From Pseudomonadota bacterium (lineage in GTDB: Bacteria > Pseudomonadota > Alphaproteobacteria > Sphingomonadales > Sphingomonadaceae): DNA of 64,000 nucleotides. This document shows positions 8,126 through 16,612 of this stretch, in pieces. The stretch's first letter is position 1. Every line of letters starts with the position of its first letter. Location: assembly GCA_020160755.1 (NCBI GenBank), contig JAIUPN010000004.1, positions 186,001-250,000 on the forward strand, in the 5' to 3' direction. The position numbers were made by a program, and so were the translations under genes. The notes below the pieces were generated by a model. The model did not search any database. It worked only from the letters and a program-made list of their open reading frames with translations, and was not told the DNA's origin.

Positions 8126-9157
8126 TCAGCCCTTCGCGGTGACCTGCCGCAGCACCGCGGCATAGCCCGACGAAATCGTCATCGACTCGTGCTTGCCCGC
8201 GCGGCCGAGTGCGGCATGGACCTGCGGCAGCCGATAGCAGGGCACGCCCATGAACAGATGATGTTCGGCGTGATAATTCACCCAATATGGAGCGACCGTC
8301 GCGCGCGCCAGCCAGCCGGCGTGGGTCGTGCGTGCGTGGGTGAACGGATCGTCGCTGCCCGTCGTCGTGCACGCATGTTCGGCGATGTTGCGGACGCGCA
8401 GGTAGAGCTGGAAAGTGGTCGCTAGCCCGGCGAGCCAGAGCAGGTACGGCGTCCAGCCGTAGAACGCGAGCGACAGGCCGAGCAGCACCGCCTGGACGAC
8501 GAGGAAGCGGCCGACCGCGCGTGCTACCGCCATCGCGCCCGCGACATCGACCGTCGGTGACGTCATGCCGTCGTCGGACTGTTTGTTGAAAGGCGTTCCG
8601 GCCCTCGTGCTCGCACCGCTTTTCGAACCCTCTTCGCCGCGGAGAATCGCCTTCAGGCCGGTGAAGGCATATCCGAACTGCGCCATCCGCTGTTTGAAGA
8701 AGGTCTGGCCGGTCAGGTCGCGCATGACCTTGCGCCACAGGCTCGCGCGCGTCGTCGGGAAAGGCTTCGACAGCGCGAGGTCGGGGTCTTCGGGCTGCTG
8801 GGTGAATTTGTGATGCTGGAGATGGTAGGTGCGATAGGCGATGAGGTCCGATCCAACCGCCGCCCCCGTCAGCCACTGACCGAGGAAATTGTTGATTTTG
8901 CGGTTCGGATGCAGCGCGCCATGCGCGGCGTCGTGCATCAGGATCGCGAGGCCGAGCTGGCGCCCGCCGACGAAGATCACCGCGATCACCCAGGCTGCCG
9001 GGTTCTGCGACCATGCGGCGAACCCGACGAGCGCGATGCTGACGATCCAAGCGTGGGCGACGAGCCAGATGCCGCGCCAGGACGAGGCGCGCGTGATCGC
9101 CGACCATTCGGCGCGGTCGAAGAAGCGGTCGGGCGGGAACAGGCGGACGGCGGGCAT
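8126..9157 (-). CDS. Membrane fatty acid desaturase
   Basis: This 343-residue di-iron membrane desaturase has three histidine boxes: HDAAHGALH, HLQHHKF and HAEHHLF. Four to six hydrophobic helices separate them. It fits the DesA/acyl-lipid desaturase group and should insert double bonds into acyl chains or a related lipid. The ATG at 9157 is chosen. A GGAGG lies too close to it to serve as its ribosome site, so initiation at an in-frame TTG upstream (9211) is an alternative. The gene ends exactly where the convergent asparaginase gene ends. Confidence 0.88.
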   Translation of the reverse strand: MPAVRLFPPDRFFDRAEWSAITRASSWRGIWLVAHAWIVSIALVGFAAWSQNPAAWVIAVIFVGGRQLGLAILMHDAAHGALHPNRKINNFLGQWLTGAAVGSDLIAYRTYHLQHHKFTQQPEDPDLALSKPFPTTRASLWRKVMRDLTGQTFFKQRMAQFGYAFTGLKAILRGEEGSKSGASTRAGTPFNKQSDDGMTSPTVDVAGAMAVARAVGRFLVVQAVLLGLSLAFYGWTPYLLWLAGLATTFQLYLRVRNIAEHACTTTGSDDPFTHARTTHAGWLARATVAPYWVNYHAEHHLFMGVPCYRLPQVHAALGRAGKHESMTISSGYAAVLRQVTAKG

Positions 9158-9345
9158 GCCTCCGTATAACAAGTTGCGAACCGAAACGTAACCCCTTCCG
9201 TTTTGGCACAATATCGGCGGAAATCACGGGCTTGCGGTAAGGATTTGGAAACCCCTTTCTGGCCACTGCCTTGCTGACCAGATCAGCGGGGAATATCGGG
9301 AAATTGGGGGTTCGGCGTAACTTGATCAGGCCGGGAGACAGCGCT

Positions 9346-11943
9346 TTGCCACCCGGCGAATTGCTGTTCGATTCGCCGGAATTTGTCACGCACCTGATGC
9401 GCGTGGCAAAGCTGTGGCACTATGTGCTGATCGGCCGCGTCCTCGCGTTCCTCACCTTTGCCTTCCTGCCGGGTCTCGCCGGTTTCCTCGATCAGCCCGC
9501 GCAGTGGCTCGTGATGGCGGCCGGGCTGCCATGCGACCTGGTGCTGACGGTGATCGGGCAGGCGATGCGCAAGCCGCGGCCGATCGCGCATGATCGCGTG
9601 CGACTGCTCGCGATGCTGTGCCTGACGCTGATTGCACTCGGCACGCTGCTCAGCGCCGCAGCGATGTTCGCTGCGATCGCGATTCCCGACGGCAGCGCCC
9701 ATTTCGACAGCTTCACCGCGATCCAGATCGGATCGCTGCTCGTCGCCGCCTCGGCTGCGGCGATCGCCCGCCCGGCTTTCTTTGCGTTCGCCGGCGCAAC
9801 CGCACTCGGCGGGGCGATCGGCGTCGCGTCGTGGCCGTTCGCGGTCGCGGGGCTCGCCTTCCTCGGCCTACTGATCGTGATGATGCGCGAGGATATCCGC
9901 CACCAGCGCCGCGCCACGCGAGCCGCGCGGCTGCGTGTCAGCGACCAGCAACGCGCGCTGAACCTGATGCGCGATTTCGAGCGCGCGGGGCGCGGCTGGT
10001 TCTGGGAAACCGACCGCGACGGCCGACTCGTCTATATCTCGCCGACCGTCGCGGCGCGGATCGGTCGGCCGCTGTCGGGCGTGCTGGGGCAGCCCTTCAC
10101 CAACATCATTCGCAAGCGCATCGGCAACGATGAGAGCGAGGAGCGGACGCTGGGTTTCAGCCTGTCGTCGCGCACCCCGTTCAAGGAACTGACCGTGCAG
10201 GCGGCGGTGCCGGGCGAAGAGCGCTGGTGGTCGATCTCGGGCCACCCGATCAGCAATGAGCTCGGCAATTTTCAGGGTTTCAGGGGTAGTGGCACGGACC
10301 TGACCGACAAGAAGAGGTCGGAACGCGAGATCAATCAGCTGGCGCGTTACGACACGCTGACCGGCCTTGCGAACAGGCGCCACATCACCGACCTGCTCGA
10401 ACGCGCACTCAAGAGCCACAGCGGCCAGCCGCAGCCCTGCGCGTTGCTGTTGATGGACCTCGACCGGTTCAAGGCGGTGAACGACACGCTGGGGCATCCG
10501 GTCGGCGACCAGCTATTGCAGCAGGTCGCCGGACGGCTGACGCAGATCGTCGGCGACAAGGGGCAGGTCGGGCGGCTCGGCGGTGACGAGTTCCAGATCG
10601 TCGTGCCGCAGATGGGGCAGCCCGAAAAACTCGCTGGCATCGCCAATGCGATCATTCTCAGCCTCGCTAAGCCTTTCGCGATCGAGGGCGAGCAGGTGCG
10701 CATCGGCTCGTCGATCGGCATCGCGGTGTCGGAGGGGCAGGGGGTGAGCGCGTCGGCGCTCGTCCGCAATGCCGACCTCGCACTGTATGCCGCCAAGGAC
10801 GCGGGGCGCGGCGTCTATCGCTTCTACGCCGATGCGATGCACAATCAGGCGAGCGAGCGAAAGGCGATCGAGGATGCGCTGCGCGACGCGCTGGCGAAGG
10901 ACGAACTGAGGCTGCTCTACCAGCCGATCGTCGACGTCGGCAGCGAGCGGATTTCGGGCTTTGAGGCGCTGATCCGCTGGCATCACGGGACCGACGGGCT
11001 GGTCAGCCCGTCGAAGTTCATCCCGATCGCCGAGGAATCGAACCTGATCGTGCCGATCGGCGAATGGATCATCCGCTCCGCCTGTGCCGCGATCGCGCAT
11101 ATCGGCCCCGGCTACCGTGTTGCGGTCAATGTTTCGCCGCGTCAGTTCGCGAACGAAAAGCTGCCCGCGACGATCGTGAGTGCGATTTCGGCGGCGGGGA
11201 TTCGTCCGGACCAGCTCGAACTGGAGATTACCGAGGGGGTTTTTCTCGACGAGAGCGCCGAAAATCTCGAAATGTTCCAGAAGCTGAAGCGGACCGGGGT
11301 TCGCCTTGCGCTCGACGATTTCGGGACCGGCTATTCGGCGCTTGGCTATCTGAAGAAGGCGCCGTTCGACAAGATCAAGATCGATCAGAGCTTCGTCCTT
11401 GGCGCCGCCGACCCGAGCAGCATGAACGCCGCGATCATCTCGTCGATCGTCGGGCTTGCGACCGCGCTCGACATGGAAACGACCGCCGAAGGCGTCGAGA
11501 CGCACGACGACCTTGCACTGATCCGCGGACTGGGGTGCAGCCACGTTCAGGGCTATATTTACGGGCGCCCGATGGACCTCGTCGAAGTGCTGGCGCTGCT
11601 GCGCGAAGGCGACGGACGTGCCGAAGCGCACGGGTACAAGAGTGCGCGGGAACCGCGGCTCACGACCTTCCGCACCGTCCAGATCGGCAGCGGCGGCTAT
11701 CGATATGAAGCGATTATCCGCAACATGTCGTCGCGCGGCGCGCTGATCGAGGGGCTGTGGAACGTGCCGCCGGGAACCGCGCTGACGCTCGAATTCGGAC
11801 CCGACCAGTCGTTCGATGCCGAGGCGCGCTGGTCGACGGGCAATCGCGTCGGGGTCCAGTTCGCGGTTGCGGTCGATACCGACGCGCTGATCGGGCCAAG
11901 GATTGCCGCGTCGGCGCGGGGACGAATCCGCCGCGCCGCCTGA
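9346..11943 (+). CDS. Membrane PAS-GGDEF-EAL-PilZ c-di-GMP protein
   Basis: This protein of about 865 residues has several N-terminal membrane helices (to ~190), a PAS domain (~210-320), GGDEF with intact RLGGDEF (~408), EAL with FEALIRW (~538), and a C-terminal PilZ domain (~770-850, with RNMSSRGALI). The EAL domain keeps its catalytic signatures (EITEGVF, DDFGTGYSAL, KIDQSFV, TAEGVET). The GGDEF domain lacks an RxxD inhibitory site. It could both make and cleave c-di-GMP and sense it through PilZ. I favour the TTG at 9346 because GGGAGA lies 7 bases before it; TTG 9271 and ATG 9397 are alternatives. Confidence 0.87.
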   Translation: MPPGELLFDSPEFVTHLMRVAKLWHYVLIGRVLAFLTFAFLPGLAGFLDQPAQWLVMAAGLPCDLVLTVIGQAMRKPRPIAHDRVRLLAMLCLTLIALGTLLSAAAMFAAIAIPDGSAHFDSFTAIQIGSLLVAASAAAIARPAFFAFAGATALGGAIGVASWPFAVAGLAFLGLLIVMMREDIRHQRRATRAARLRVSDQQRALNLMRDFERAGRGWFWETDRDGRLVYISPTVAARIGRPLSGVLGQPFTNIIRKRIGNDESEERTLGFSLSSRTPFKELTVQAAVPGEERWWSISGHPISNELGNFQGFRGSGTDLTDKKRSEREINQLARYDTLTGLANRRHITDLLERALKSHSGQPQPCALLLMDLDRFKAVNDTLGHPVGDQLLQQVAGRLTQIVGDKGQVGRLGGDEFQIVVPQMGQPEKLAGIANAIILSLAKPFAIEGEQVRIGSSIGIAVSEGQGVSASALVRNADLALYAAKDAGRGVYRFYADAMHNQASERKAIEDALRDALAKDELRLLYQPIVDVGSERISGFEALIRWHHGTDGLVSPSKFIPIAEESNLIVPIGEWIIRSACAAIAHIGPGYRVAVNVSPRQFANEKLPATIVSAISAAGIRPDQLELEITEGVFLDESAENLEMFQKLKRTGVRLALDDFGTGYSALGYLKKAPFDKIKIDQSFVLGAADPSSMNAAIISSIVGLATALDMETTAEGVETHDDLALIRGLGCSHVQGYIYGRPMDLVEVLALLREGDGRAEAHGYKSAREPRLTTFRTVQIGSGGYRYEAIIRNMSSRGALIEGLWNVPPGTALTLEFGPDQSFDAEARWSTGNRVGVQFAVAVDTDALIGPRIAASARGRIRRAA

Positions 11944-11953
11944 TACGCCGCCG

Positions 11954-13225
11954 TCAGCCGGCGATACGGCCGCGCACCATCACCCAGTCGACCTTTTCGA
12001 GCACGGTCACATCGCTCAGCGGGTCGCCGCTGACCGCGATCATGTCGGCCGACATGCCCGGCGCGATCTGGCCTATCTCGTTGTCCAGCGACAGCAGTTT
12101 GGCGGCGACGGTCGTGGCGCTCGCCAGCGCCTCGCGCGGGGTCAGGCCGTGTTTGACGAGCAGCGCAAACTCCTGCCCGTTGCGGCCATGTTCGAAGACG
12201 CCGGCGTCGGTGCCGAAGGCGACGGGGACACCGAGCGCCCTTGCGCGCGTTACCGCCTTGCCGACGTCGTTCAGCGTCATGCGCACCTTGTCCTCGACCG
12301 TCGGGGTATAGATGCCCTTGCCGAGCCGCTCCTTGATGCCCTCGAACGCCATGAGCGTGGGGACGAGATAAGTGCCCTTCGCCTTCATCACCTTCAGCGT
12401 CGCGTCGTCGGCGAAGGTGCCATGCTCGATGCTGTCGATGCCCGCCGCGGCCGAAGCGGTGATGCCGCCCGCGCCGTGCGCGTGCGCCATCACCTTCAGG
12501 CCCAGCGAATGGGCGGTGTCGGCGATGCTCTGCAATTCGGCGCTGGTGAAATGCCCCTCCAGCCCGCGCGCTTGCTGCGACAACACGCCGCCGGTCGCGG
12601 TGATCTTGATGACGTCGGCGCCGGCGCGCGACGCCTTGCGCACCTTTTCGGCGCATTCGAGCGCGCCGGTGCAGGTATAGCCCTGATCGAGCACGTCATG
12701 GACATCCTCGCGAAAGCCCGTCACGTCGCCATGCCCGCCGATGATCGAGAGTGCAGGGCCGGCGGCAACGATGCGCGGACCCTCGATAAAGCCGTTCGCG
12801 GTGCCGCGGCGCAGCGCATAGGCGGTATATTGCGCTGACCCCGCCTCGCGCACGGTGGTGAAACCCGCGCGCAGCGTGATGGCGGCATTTTTTGCGCCGA
12901 CAACGACGCCCCATTCGTCGGGATCGACCGCTTCGCTGCGATAGTCGCCGCCCGGATCGCCGGTCAGGTGGACGTGAAGGTCGATGAGGCCGGGGAGCAA
13001 GGTCTTGTCGCCGAGGTCGACGATTTCGGCGCCCGCCGGCGCCGCGGCGCGGCCGGGGGCGATCGCGGTGATCCGGTCGTCGGTGATGGTGACCGTTGAG
13101 GGCCCTTGGGCAGGCTTGCTGGCGTCGGTGATGACGCGCCCGGCATAGACGATGGTGGTTTTCGCATAGGCCGTCGTGCCGAGCAGCGCGAGTGTCGCGG
13201 CTGCGACCATTCCCAGTTTACGCAT
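11954..13225 (-). CDS. Exported metal-dependent amidohydrolase
   Basis: This 423-residue amidohydrolase-superfamily enzyme has a Sec signal peptide (about residues 1-21, ending TTAYA). Metal-binding motifs are the HxH in LIDLHVHLTG, then AHAHGAGG, SIEHGTF and the late Asp in FGTDAGVFEHG. It is closest in style to the imidazolonepropionase-like/Xaa-Pro dipeptidase group, often annotated as amidohydrolases active on dipeptides or N-acyl substrates in the periplasm. The ATG start at 13225 is clear. Substrate cannot be assigned. Confidence 0.85.
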   Translation of the reverse strand: MRKLGMVAAATLALLGTTAYAKTTIVYAGRVITDASKPAQGPSTVTITDDRITAIAPGRAAAPAGAEIVDLGDKTLLPGLIDLHVHLTGDPGGDYRSEAVDPDEWGVVVGAKNAAITLRAGFTTVREAGSAQYTAYALRRGTANGFIEGPRIVAAGPALSIIGGHGDVTGFREDVHDVLDQGYTCTGALECAEKVRKASRAGADVIKITATGGVLSQQARGLEGHFTSAELQSIADTAHSLGLKVMAHAHGAGGITASAAAGIDSIEHGTFADDATLKVMKAKGTYLVPTLMAFEGIKERLGKGIYTPTVEDKVRMTLNDVGKAVTRARALGVPVAFGTDAGVFEHGRNGQEFALLVKHGLTPREALASATTVAAKLLSLDNEIGQIAPGMSADMIAVSGDPLSDVTVLEKVDWVMVRGRIAG

Positions 13226-13337
13226 GAAGTCTCCCCTGTCTGATTACGCCATCGTGGCGCGGCGGGAGGGGGAGGGCAAGCGAGGAGTGAGTAATGTCGG
13301 CTTTGGGGTGGGAAGCGGACGTTCGCTCACTCACTTT

Positions 13338-13410
13338 CGTCATCCCGGACTTGATCCGGGATCCACAGATGCACCGTCGTCGTGGACCCCGGATCAAGTC
13401 CGGGATGACG
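13338..13410. repeat. Dispersed palindromic repeat (REP-like)
   Basis: Arms of 29 bases at 13338-13366 and 13382-13410 pair with one mismatch around a 15-base loop. The arm begins CGTCATCCCGGACTTGATCC. Palindromes of this type (CATCCCGGACTTGATCCGGG) are common intergenic repeats in alphaproteobacterial genomes. It sits in the 281-base gap between the amidohydrolase start and the RcnB-like gene terminator. Confidence 0.75.
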
Positions 13411-13445
13411 ATGGATGTAAAGTCCGCAACCTGTCGAAAGCGGAC

Positions 13446-13476
13446 TCAAAAAAAGGGGCCGGTCAAGCCGGCCCCT
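13446..13476 (-). terminator. Rho-independent terminator of the RcnB-like gene
   Basis: The 9-base arms AGGGGCCGG (13454-13462) and CCGGCCCCT (13468-13476) enclose a 5-base loop. Read on the minus strand the hairpin is followed by a run of eight T (13447-13454 as A on the plus strand). It lies 30 bases beyond the stop of the gene at 13507. Confidence 0.85.
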
Positions 13477-13506
13477 CAGTTTGTCATCTGATAACCGAAA
13501 GGAATA

Positions 13507-14475
13507 TTACCAGAAGAAATCGTAGATTACGTCGACCACTTCGCCCGAATAGGTATCGACCAGAAGCGCATCGTCATAATAGCGGATCCAGCGATAGCCC
13601 CCGTAGGCGGGCGGCAGGCGGTAATAGCCGGGGTCGTTGATCCAGTAGCGCGAGCTGTAGAACAGCGAGTTCAGCGAGAAACCGATGCTGAACCGCGTGT
13701 AGCCATAGCCGCGATACGGGTTGTAATAACGCGGCATCCGGTAATGGCTGCGGTTCCGGTCGCGATAGCTGCGCCAGTCGTAGCGGCGGTCGCTGCGCCA
13801 GTCGCGGCTCCACCGGTTGTTCCGGTCGTTCCGGTCCCAGCGGTCGTTGCGGCCGTCGCGGTAGCGCCGGTCGACATATCCGTTGCGGTTATTGTCCCAG
13901 CGGCGGTCGACGCGGTTGTTGTCATTCCGGTCCCAGCGGCGATCGAGGTCGCCGTTGCGGTTGCGGTCGTAGCGGCGATCGACCTGGCCGTTGCGGTTGC
14001 GGTCCCACTGACGGTCTACCTGACCATCGCGGTTGCGGTCCCACTGGCGATCGGTGCGGCCATCGCGGTTGCGGTCATTGGTGTCACCGCGCTGACGCTG
14101 TTCGGTCTGCCGTTGCTGCCATTGCTCGCGTTGCGCCTGCCGTTGCTGGTCATTGCCGCGCTGCTGCCACTGCTGGCGCTGCGCGTCATTGTTGCCGCGC
14201 TGCTGTTGCCATTGCTGGCGTTGGGCTTCCCGCTGCTGGTCGTTGCCACGTTGCTGCCACTGCTGCTGGCGCGCTTCGCTTCGTTCCTGACGCTGCGGGC
14301 GAGCCTCGCCGCCCCAATTGCCGCCGCGGCGCACTTCGGGGCCGCGCGGTCCGCGGTCTCCCCGGTCGCCGCGCTGCGCGACCTGGACCCGCTCGCCCGA
14401 TGCCTGTGCGGCCGCGGGAGCGATGGGGGTCAGGATCGTTGCAGCGATCAGCAACCCTCCGAACATCTTTTTCAT
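13507..14475 (-). CDS. Secreted RcnB-like protein with Gln-rich and EF-hand-like repeats
   Basis: This 322-residue protein has a signal peptide (about 1-24, ending PAAAQA). It then has an Arg/Gly segment, a Gln-rich region (about 68-126, repeats of the type QQWQQRGND), and six tandem 12-residue repeats (about 134-205, type DRNRDGQVDRQW). The C-terminal RcnB-like domain ends in YYDDALLVDTYSGEVVDVIY. The repeat pattern D-x-N-x-D-G-x-x-D matches positions 1, 3, 5, 6 and 9 of a calcium-binding EF-hand loop. RcnB is a periplasmic protein linked to Ni/Co homeostasis in E. coli. The ATG at 14475 has GGAGA 8 bases upstream and a strong terminator follows the gene. Function is inferred. Confidence 0.8.
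   Translation of the reverse strand: MKKMFGGLLIAATILTPIAPAAAQASGERVQVAQRGDRGDRGPRGPEVRRGGNWGGEARPQRQERSEARQQQWQQRGNDQQREAQRQQWQQQRGNNDAQRQQWQQRGNDQQRQAQREQWQQRQTEQRQRGDTNDRNRDGRTDRQWDRNRDGQVDRQWDRNRNGQVDRRYDRNRNGDLDRRWDRNDNNRVDRRWDNNRNGYVDRRYRDGRNDRWDRNDRNNRWSRDWRSDRRYDWRSYRDRNRSHYRMPRYYNPYRGYGYTRFSIGFSLNSLFYSSRYWINDPGYYRLPPAYGGYRWIRYYDDALLVDTYSGEVVDVIYDFFW
13861..14076 (-). repeat. Six in-frame 36-bp tandem repeats
   Basis: This segment of the RcnB-like gene encodes six contiguous 12-residue units starting D-R/N-N and ending W or Y. Units have diverged at the third and seventh positions (D versus N, G versus N), so this is an old expansion kept in frame. Confidence 0.8.
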
Positions 14476-14608
14476 CTCGCCATTCTCCAACTCATGTCCC
14501 GTTTGCTGGAGACGCCAGCCGGGATGATGAGGTGATTCTTACGCCCCGCAAGATGATCGATCGCTGACCGGGCCGTTGCCTGCGGTTCAGCTAGATGAAC
14601 GGGTGCGT

Positions 14609-15154
14609 TCAGCTTCCGGGCGGTCGGCGCAGTGCGGGGACGGCCTGTGCCGCGTCCTCGGGGCGGATGCCGGGGGGCGGCGCGGCGGCGATCCGCTCCT
14701 CGCCGCGGATCACGCGCCCCGCGAGGCGGATCGCGGTGCGGATCCGTGGATAGGTGCCGCAGCGGCAGATGTTCGTCATCGCCGCGTCGATTTCCGCATC
14801 GCTGGGATTGCTGTTCGATCGGAGGAGGGCGGCGGCGGCCATGATCATCCCCGATTGGCAGAAACCGCATTGTGGCACCTGCTCGGCAACCCACGCCTGT
14901 TGCACCGCGTGACTGCGATCGCGCGCGAGTCCTTCGATCGTCGTGACGAAACGGCCCTCGCACTCGGCGATCGTGACGAGGCAGCTGCGAATCGCCTCGC
15001 CGTCGATGTCGACGGTGCACGCACCGCAATCGCCGGTGCCGCAGCCATATTTGGTACCCGTCAGGTTCGACGCGTCGCGCAGCGCCCACAAGAGGGGCGT
15101 TTCGGGGTCCATGCGATATTCGACCGGGCGGTCGTTGACCGAGAATCGCGTCAT
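14609..15154 (-). CDS. (2Fe-2S)-binding subunit of a molybdenum hydroxylase-type enzyme
   Basis: This 181-residue protein has the two [2Fe-2S] domains of xanthine oxidase-family small subunits. The plant-type ferredoxin motif is CGTGDCGACTVDIDG (about residues 38-52). The second helical cluster motif is QCGFCQSGMI (about 94-103), followed by NICRCGTY. Such subunits pass electrons from a large Mo-cofactor subunit, as in isoquinoline 1-oxidoreductase IorA. No large subunit is encoded next to it; the neighbours are the RcnB-like gene and a class II aldolase. The partner is presumably elsewhere in the genome. ATG start at 15154. Confidence 0.85.
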   Translation of the reverse strand: MTRFSVNDRPVEYRMDPETPLLWALRDASNLTGTKYGCGTGDCGACTVDIDGEAIRSCLVTIAECEGRFVTTIEGLARDRSHAVQQAWVAEQVPQCGFCQSGMIMAAAALLRSNSNPSDAEIDAAMTNICRCGTYPRIRTAIRLAGRVIRGEERIAAAPPPGIRPEDAAQAVPALRRPPGS

Positions 15155-15181
15155 GCCGCCCCTGTTAGCCGACTGGCGGGA

Positions 15182-15967
15182 TTAGTCACGCCAGCTTGTG
15201 TCGATCTTGTCGACCTTGCGCACCATCGCGTCGAATTCGGCCTTGCCTGACTGACGGCCCGGAACCTGCGCCATGTAGAGGTCGCGCTGGTGGACCTTGA
15301 CGACATCGTCGCCGATCAGGATCGGCTTGCCCATGCTCATCGTCGCGAGCTGGATTTCGCACGCGCGTTGCAGCGCCCAATATTTGATGAAGGCGTCGGA
15401 CAGCGACTTGCCCATCACGACAGGGCCGTGATTGCGCAGCATCAGGATGCGTTTGTCGCCCAGATGCTCGACGAGCCGTACTCCCTCTTCCTCGCGTACC
15501 GTCACGCCCTCGAAATCATGATAGGCGAGCTGGCCCATGAAGTTGCAGGCATAGAAGTTCGTCGGCTGCAATCCGCCCTCAAGCCCGCACACCGCCATTG
15601 TGGCGGTGGTGTGGGTGTGGATGATCGCGTGCGCGTCGGGCAGGACGCGGTGAAACAGGCTATGCTGGACGAAGCCCGCCTTGTTGACGTGCCAGGGATT
15701 GTCCTCGTCCAGCTTGTTGCCGTCGATGTCGATCTTGATCAGGCTCGACGCGGTGACTTCGCTGAAATGCATCCCATAGGGGTTGATCAGGAAGGCACCT
15801 TCCTGATCGTCGAGCTTCACCGTGATATGGTTGAAGATCATCTCGTCCCAGCCCATCATTGCGAAGATGCGGTAACAGGCGGCAAGCTCCTGTCGCGCCG
15901 TCCATTCGGCTTCGCTATATTTGCTGTTGCGCTTGAGCTGGGTCGCCATGGCCTGTCCCTTTGTCAT
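15182..15967 (-). CDS. Class II aldolase/adducin family protein
   Basis: This 261-residue class II aldolase-like protein shows the metal-binding IIHTHTTATMAV segment (about residue 115) and a later LMLRNHGPVVMG with the third His. Members include fuculose-phosphate aldolase, ribulose-phosphate 4-epimerase and many uncharacterised proteins. The opening WTARQELAACYRIFAMMGW is typical of the uncharacterised proteobacterial branch, so no substrate can be given. ATG at 15967; an internal ATG at 15949 is possible. It lies 27 bases upstream of the 2Fe-2S gene on the same strand and may be co-transcribed. Confidence 0.85.
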   Translation of the reverse strand: MTKGQAMATQLKRNSKYSEAEWTARQELAACYRIFAMMGWDEMIFNHITVKLDDQEGAFLINPYGMHFSEVTASSLIKIDIDGNKLDEDNPWHVNKAGFVQHSLFHRVLPDAHAIIHTHTTATMAVCGLEGGLQPTNFYACNFMGQLAYHDFEGVTVREEEGVRLVEHLGDKRILMLRNHGPVVMGKSLSDAFIKYWALQRACEIQLATMSMGKPILIGDDVVKVHQRDLYMAQVPGRQSGKAEFDAMVRKVDKIDTSWRD

Positions 15968-16085
15968 GTTAGTTTCGTCCTGCTACCTATGCCATAAGGC
16001 GTGGGGCGGACACAATCCCGCGAGCGGACAGGGCGGTGCTCCGGTGCGGCGAGGGTGCGGCAGAGGCGGTTCACCGCGCAGGGGC

Positions 16086-16114
16086 TTGCATTTTGCCGCG
16101 AATCTCTCTAGTTG
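16086..16114 (+). promoter_or_regulatory. Candidate promoter for rpsU
   Basis: TTGCAT at 16086-16091 and TAGTTG at 16109-16114 are spaced by 17 bases within the 270-base gap upstream of rpsU. The -10 match is weak, so this is tentative. Apart from the rpsU ribosome site at about 16221 I see nothing else in this gap. Confidence 0.28.
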
Positions 16115-16237
16115 GCTGCCCATCGGAACGTCGCGTGATCGCGGCGCTCTTTTTATTGCCCGAATATCGGCGATTTACGGCAAACCGGGTTGCCCGGTGG
16201 ACCAAATCGTTTTGACGAACAGGAGACGACACGGCGT

Positions 16238-16444
16238 ATGCAGATCATCGTTCGCGACAATAATGTCGACCAGGCCCTTCGCGCGCTCAAGAAGAAGCTG
16301 CAGCGTGAGGGCGTGTATCGCGAAATGAAGCTGCGCCGTCACTACGAGAAGCCCAGCGAAAAGCGCGCGCGCGAGCGTGCCGCCGCTGTCCGCCGCGCCC
16401 GCAAGATGGAGCGCAAGCGGATGGAGCGTGACGGTATCAAGTAA
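16238..16444 (+). CDS. rpsU: 30S ribosomal protein S21
   Basis: This 68-residue basic protein opens [20 protein letters not shown] and ends with an Arg/Lys-rich helix, the standard S21 pattern. It binds the 3' end region of 16S rRNA in the small subunit and affects initiation. The ATG at 16238 is fixed by homology, with AGGAG at about 16221. The gene is monocistronic and is followed by a strong terminator. Confidence 0.97.
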   Translation: MQIIVRDNNVDQALRALKKKLQREGVYREMKLRRHYEKPSEKRARERAAAVRRARKMERKRMERDGIK

Positions 16445-16474
16445 GACCGTCTCCCGTTCGGGATCCTGATCGTG

Positions 16475-16506
16475 AAAAGGGCGCCGCGGCAACGCGGCGC
16501 CCTTTT
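16475..16506 (+). terminator. Rho-independent terminator of rpsU
   Basis: Fourteen-base arms (16475-16488 and 16493-16506) enclose the tetraloop GCAA, and the sequence runs into TTTTT. It starts about 30 bases after the rpsU stop codon. Confidence 0.92.
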
Positions 16507-16612
16507 TCGTTATGCTTGCACGCATATTGCCTCTGGACCGTTCCGCGCCGCACCGCCTATAGGCCTCGCCAGCATTTTCGCCCCGGCCGGGGCAGCGGAA
16601 GGATCACCCAAG

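Noticed and set aside
13861..14076. Regular 36-base repeats that could be taken for a CRISPR array.
   Set aside because: The units are contiguous with no spacers, remain in frame, and encode the DxNxDG repeats of the RcnB-like protein.
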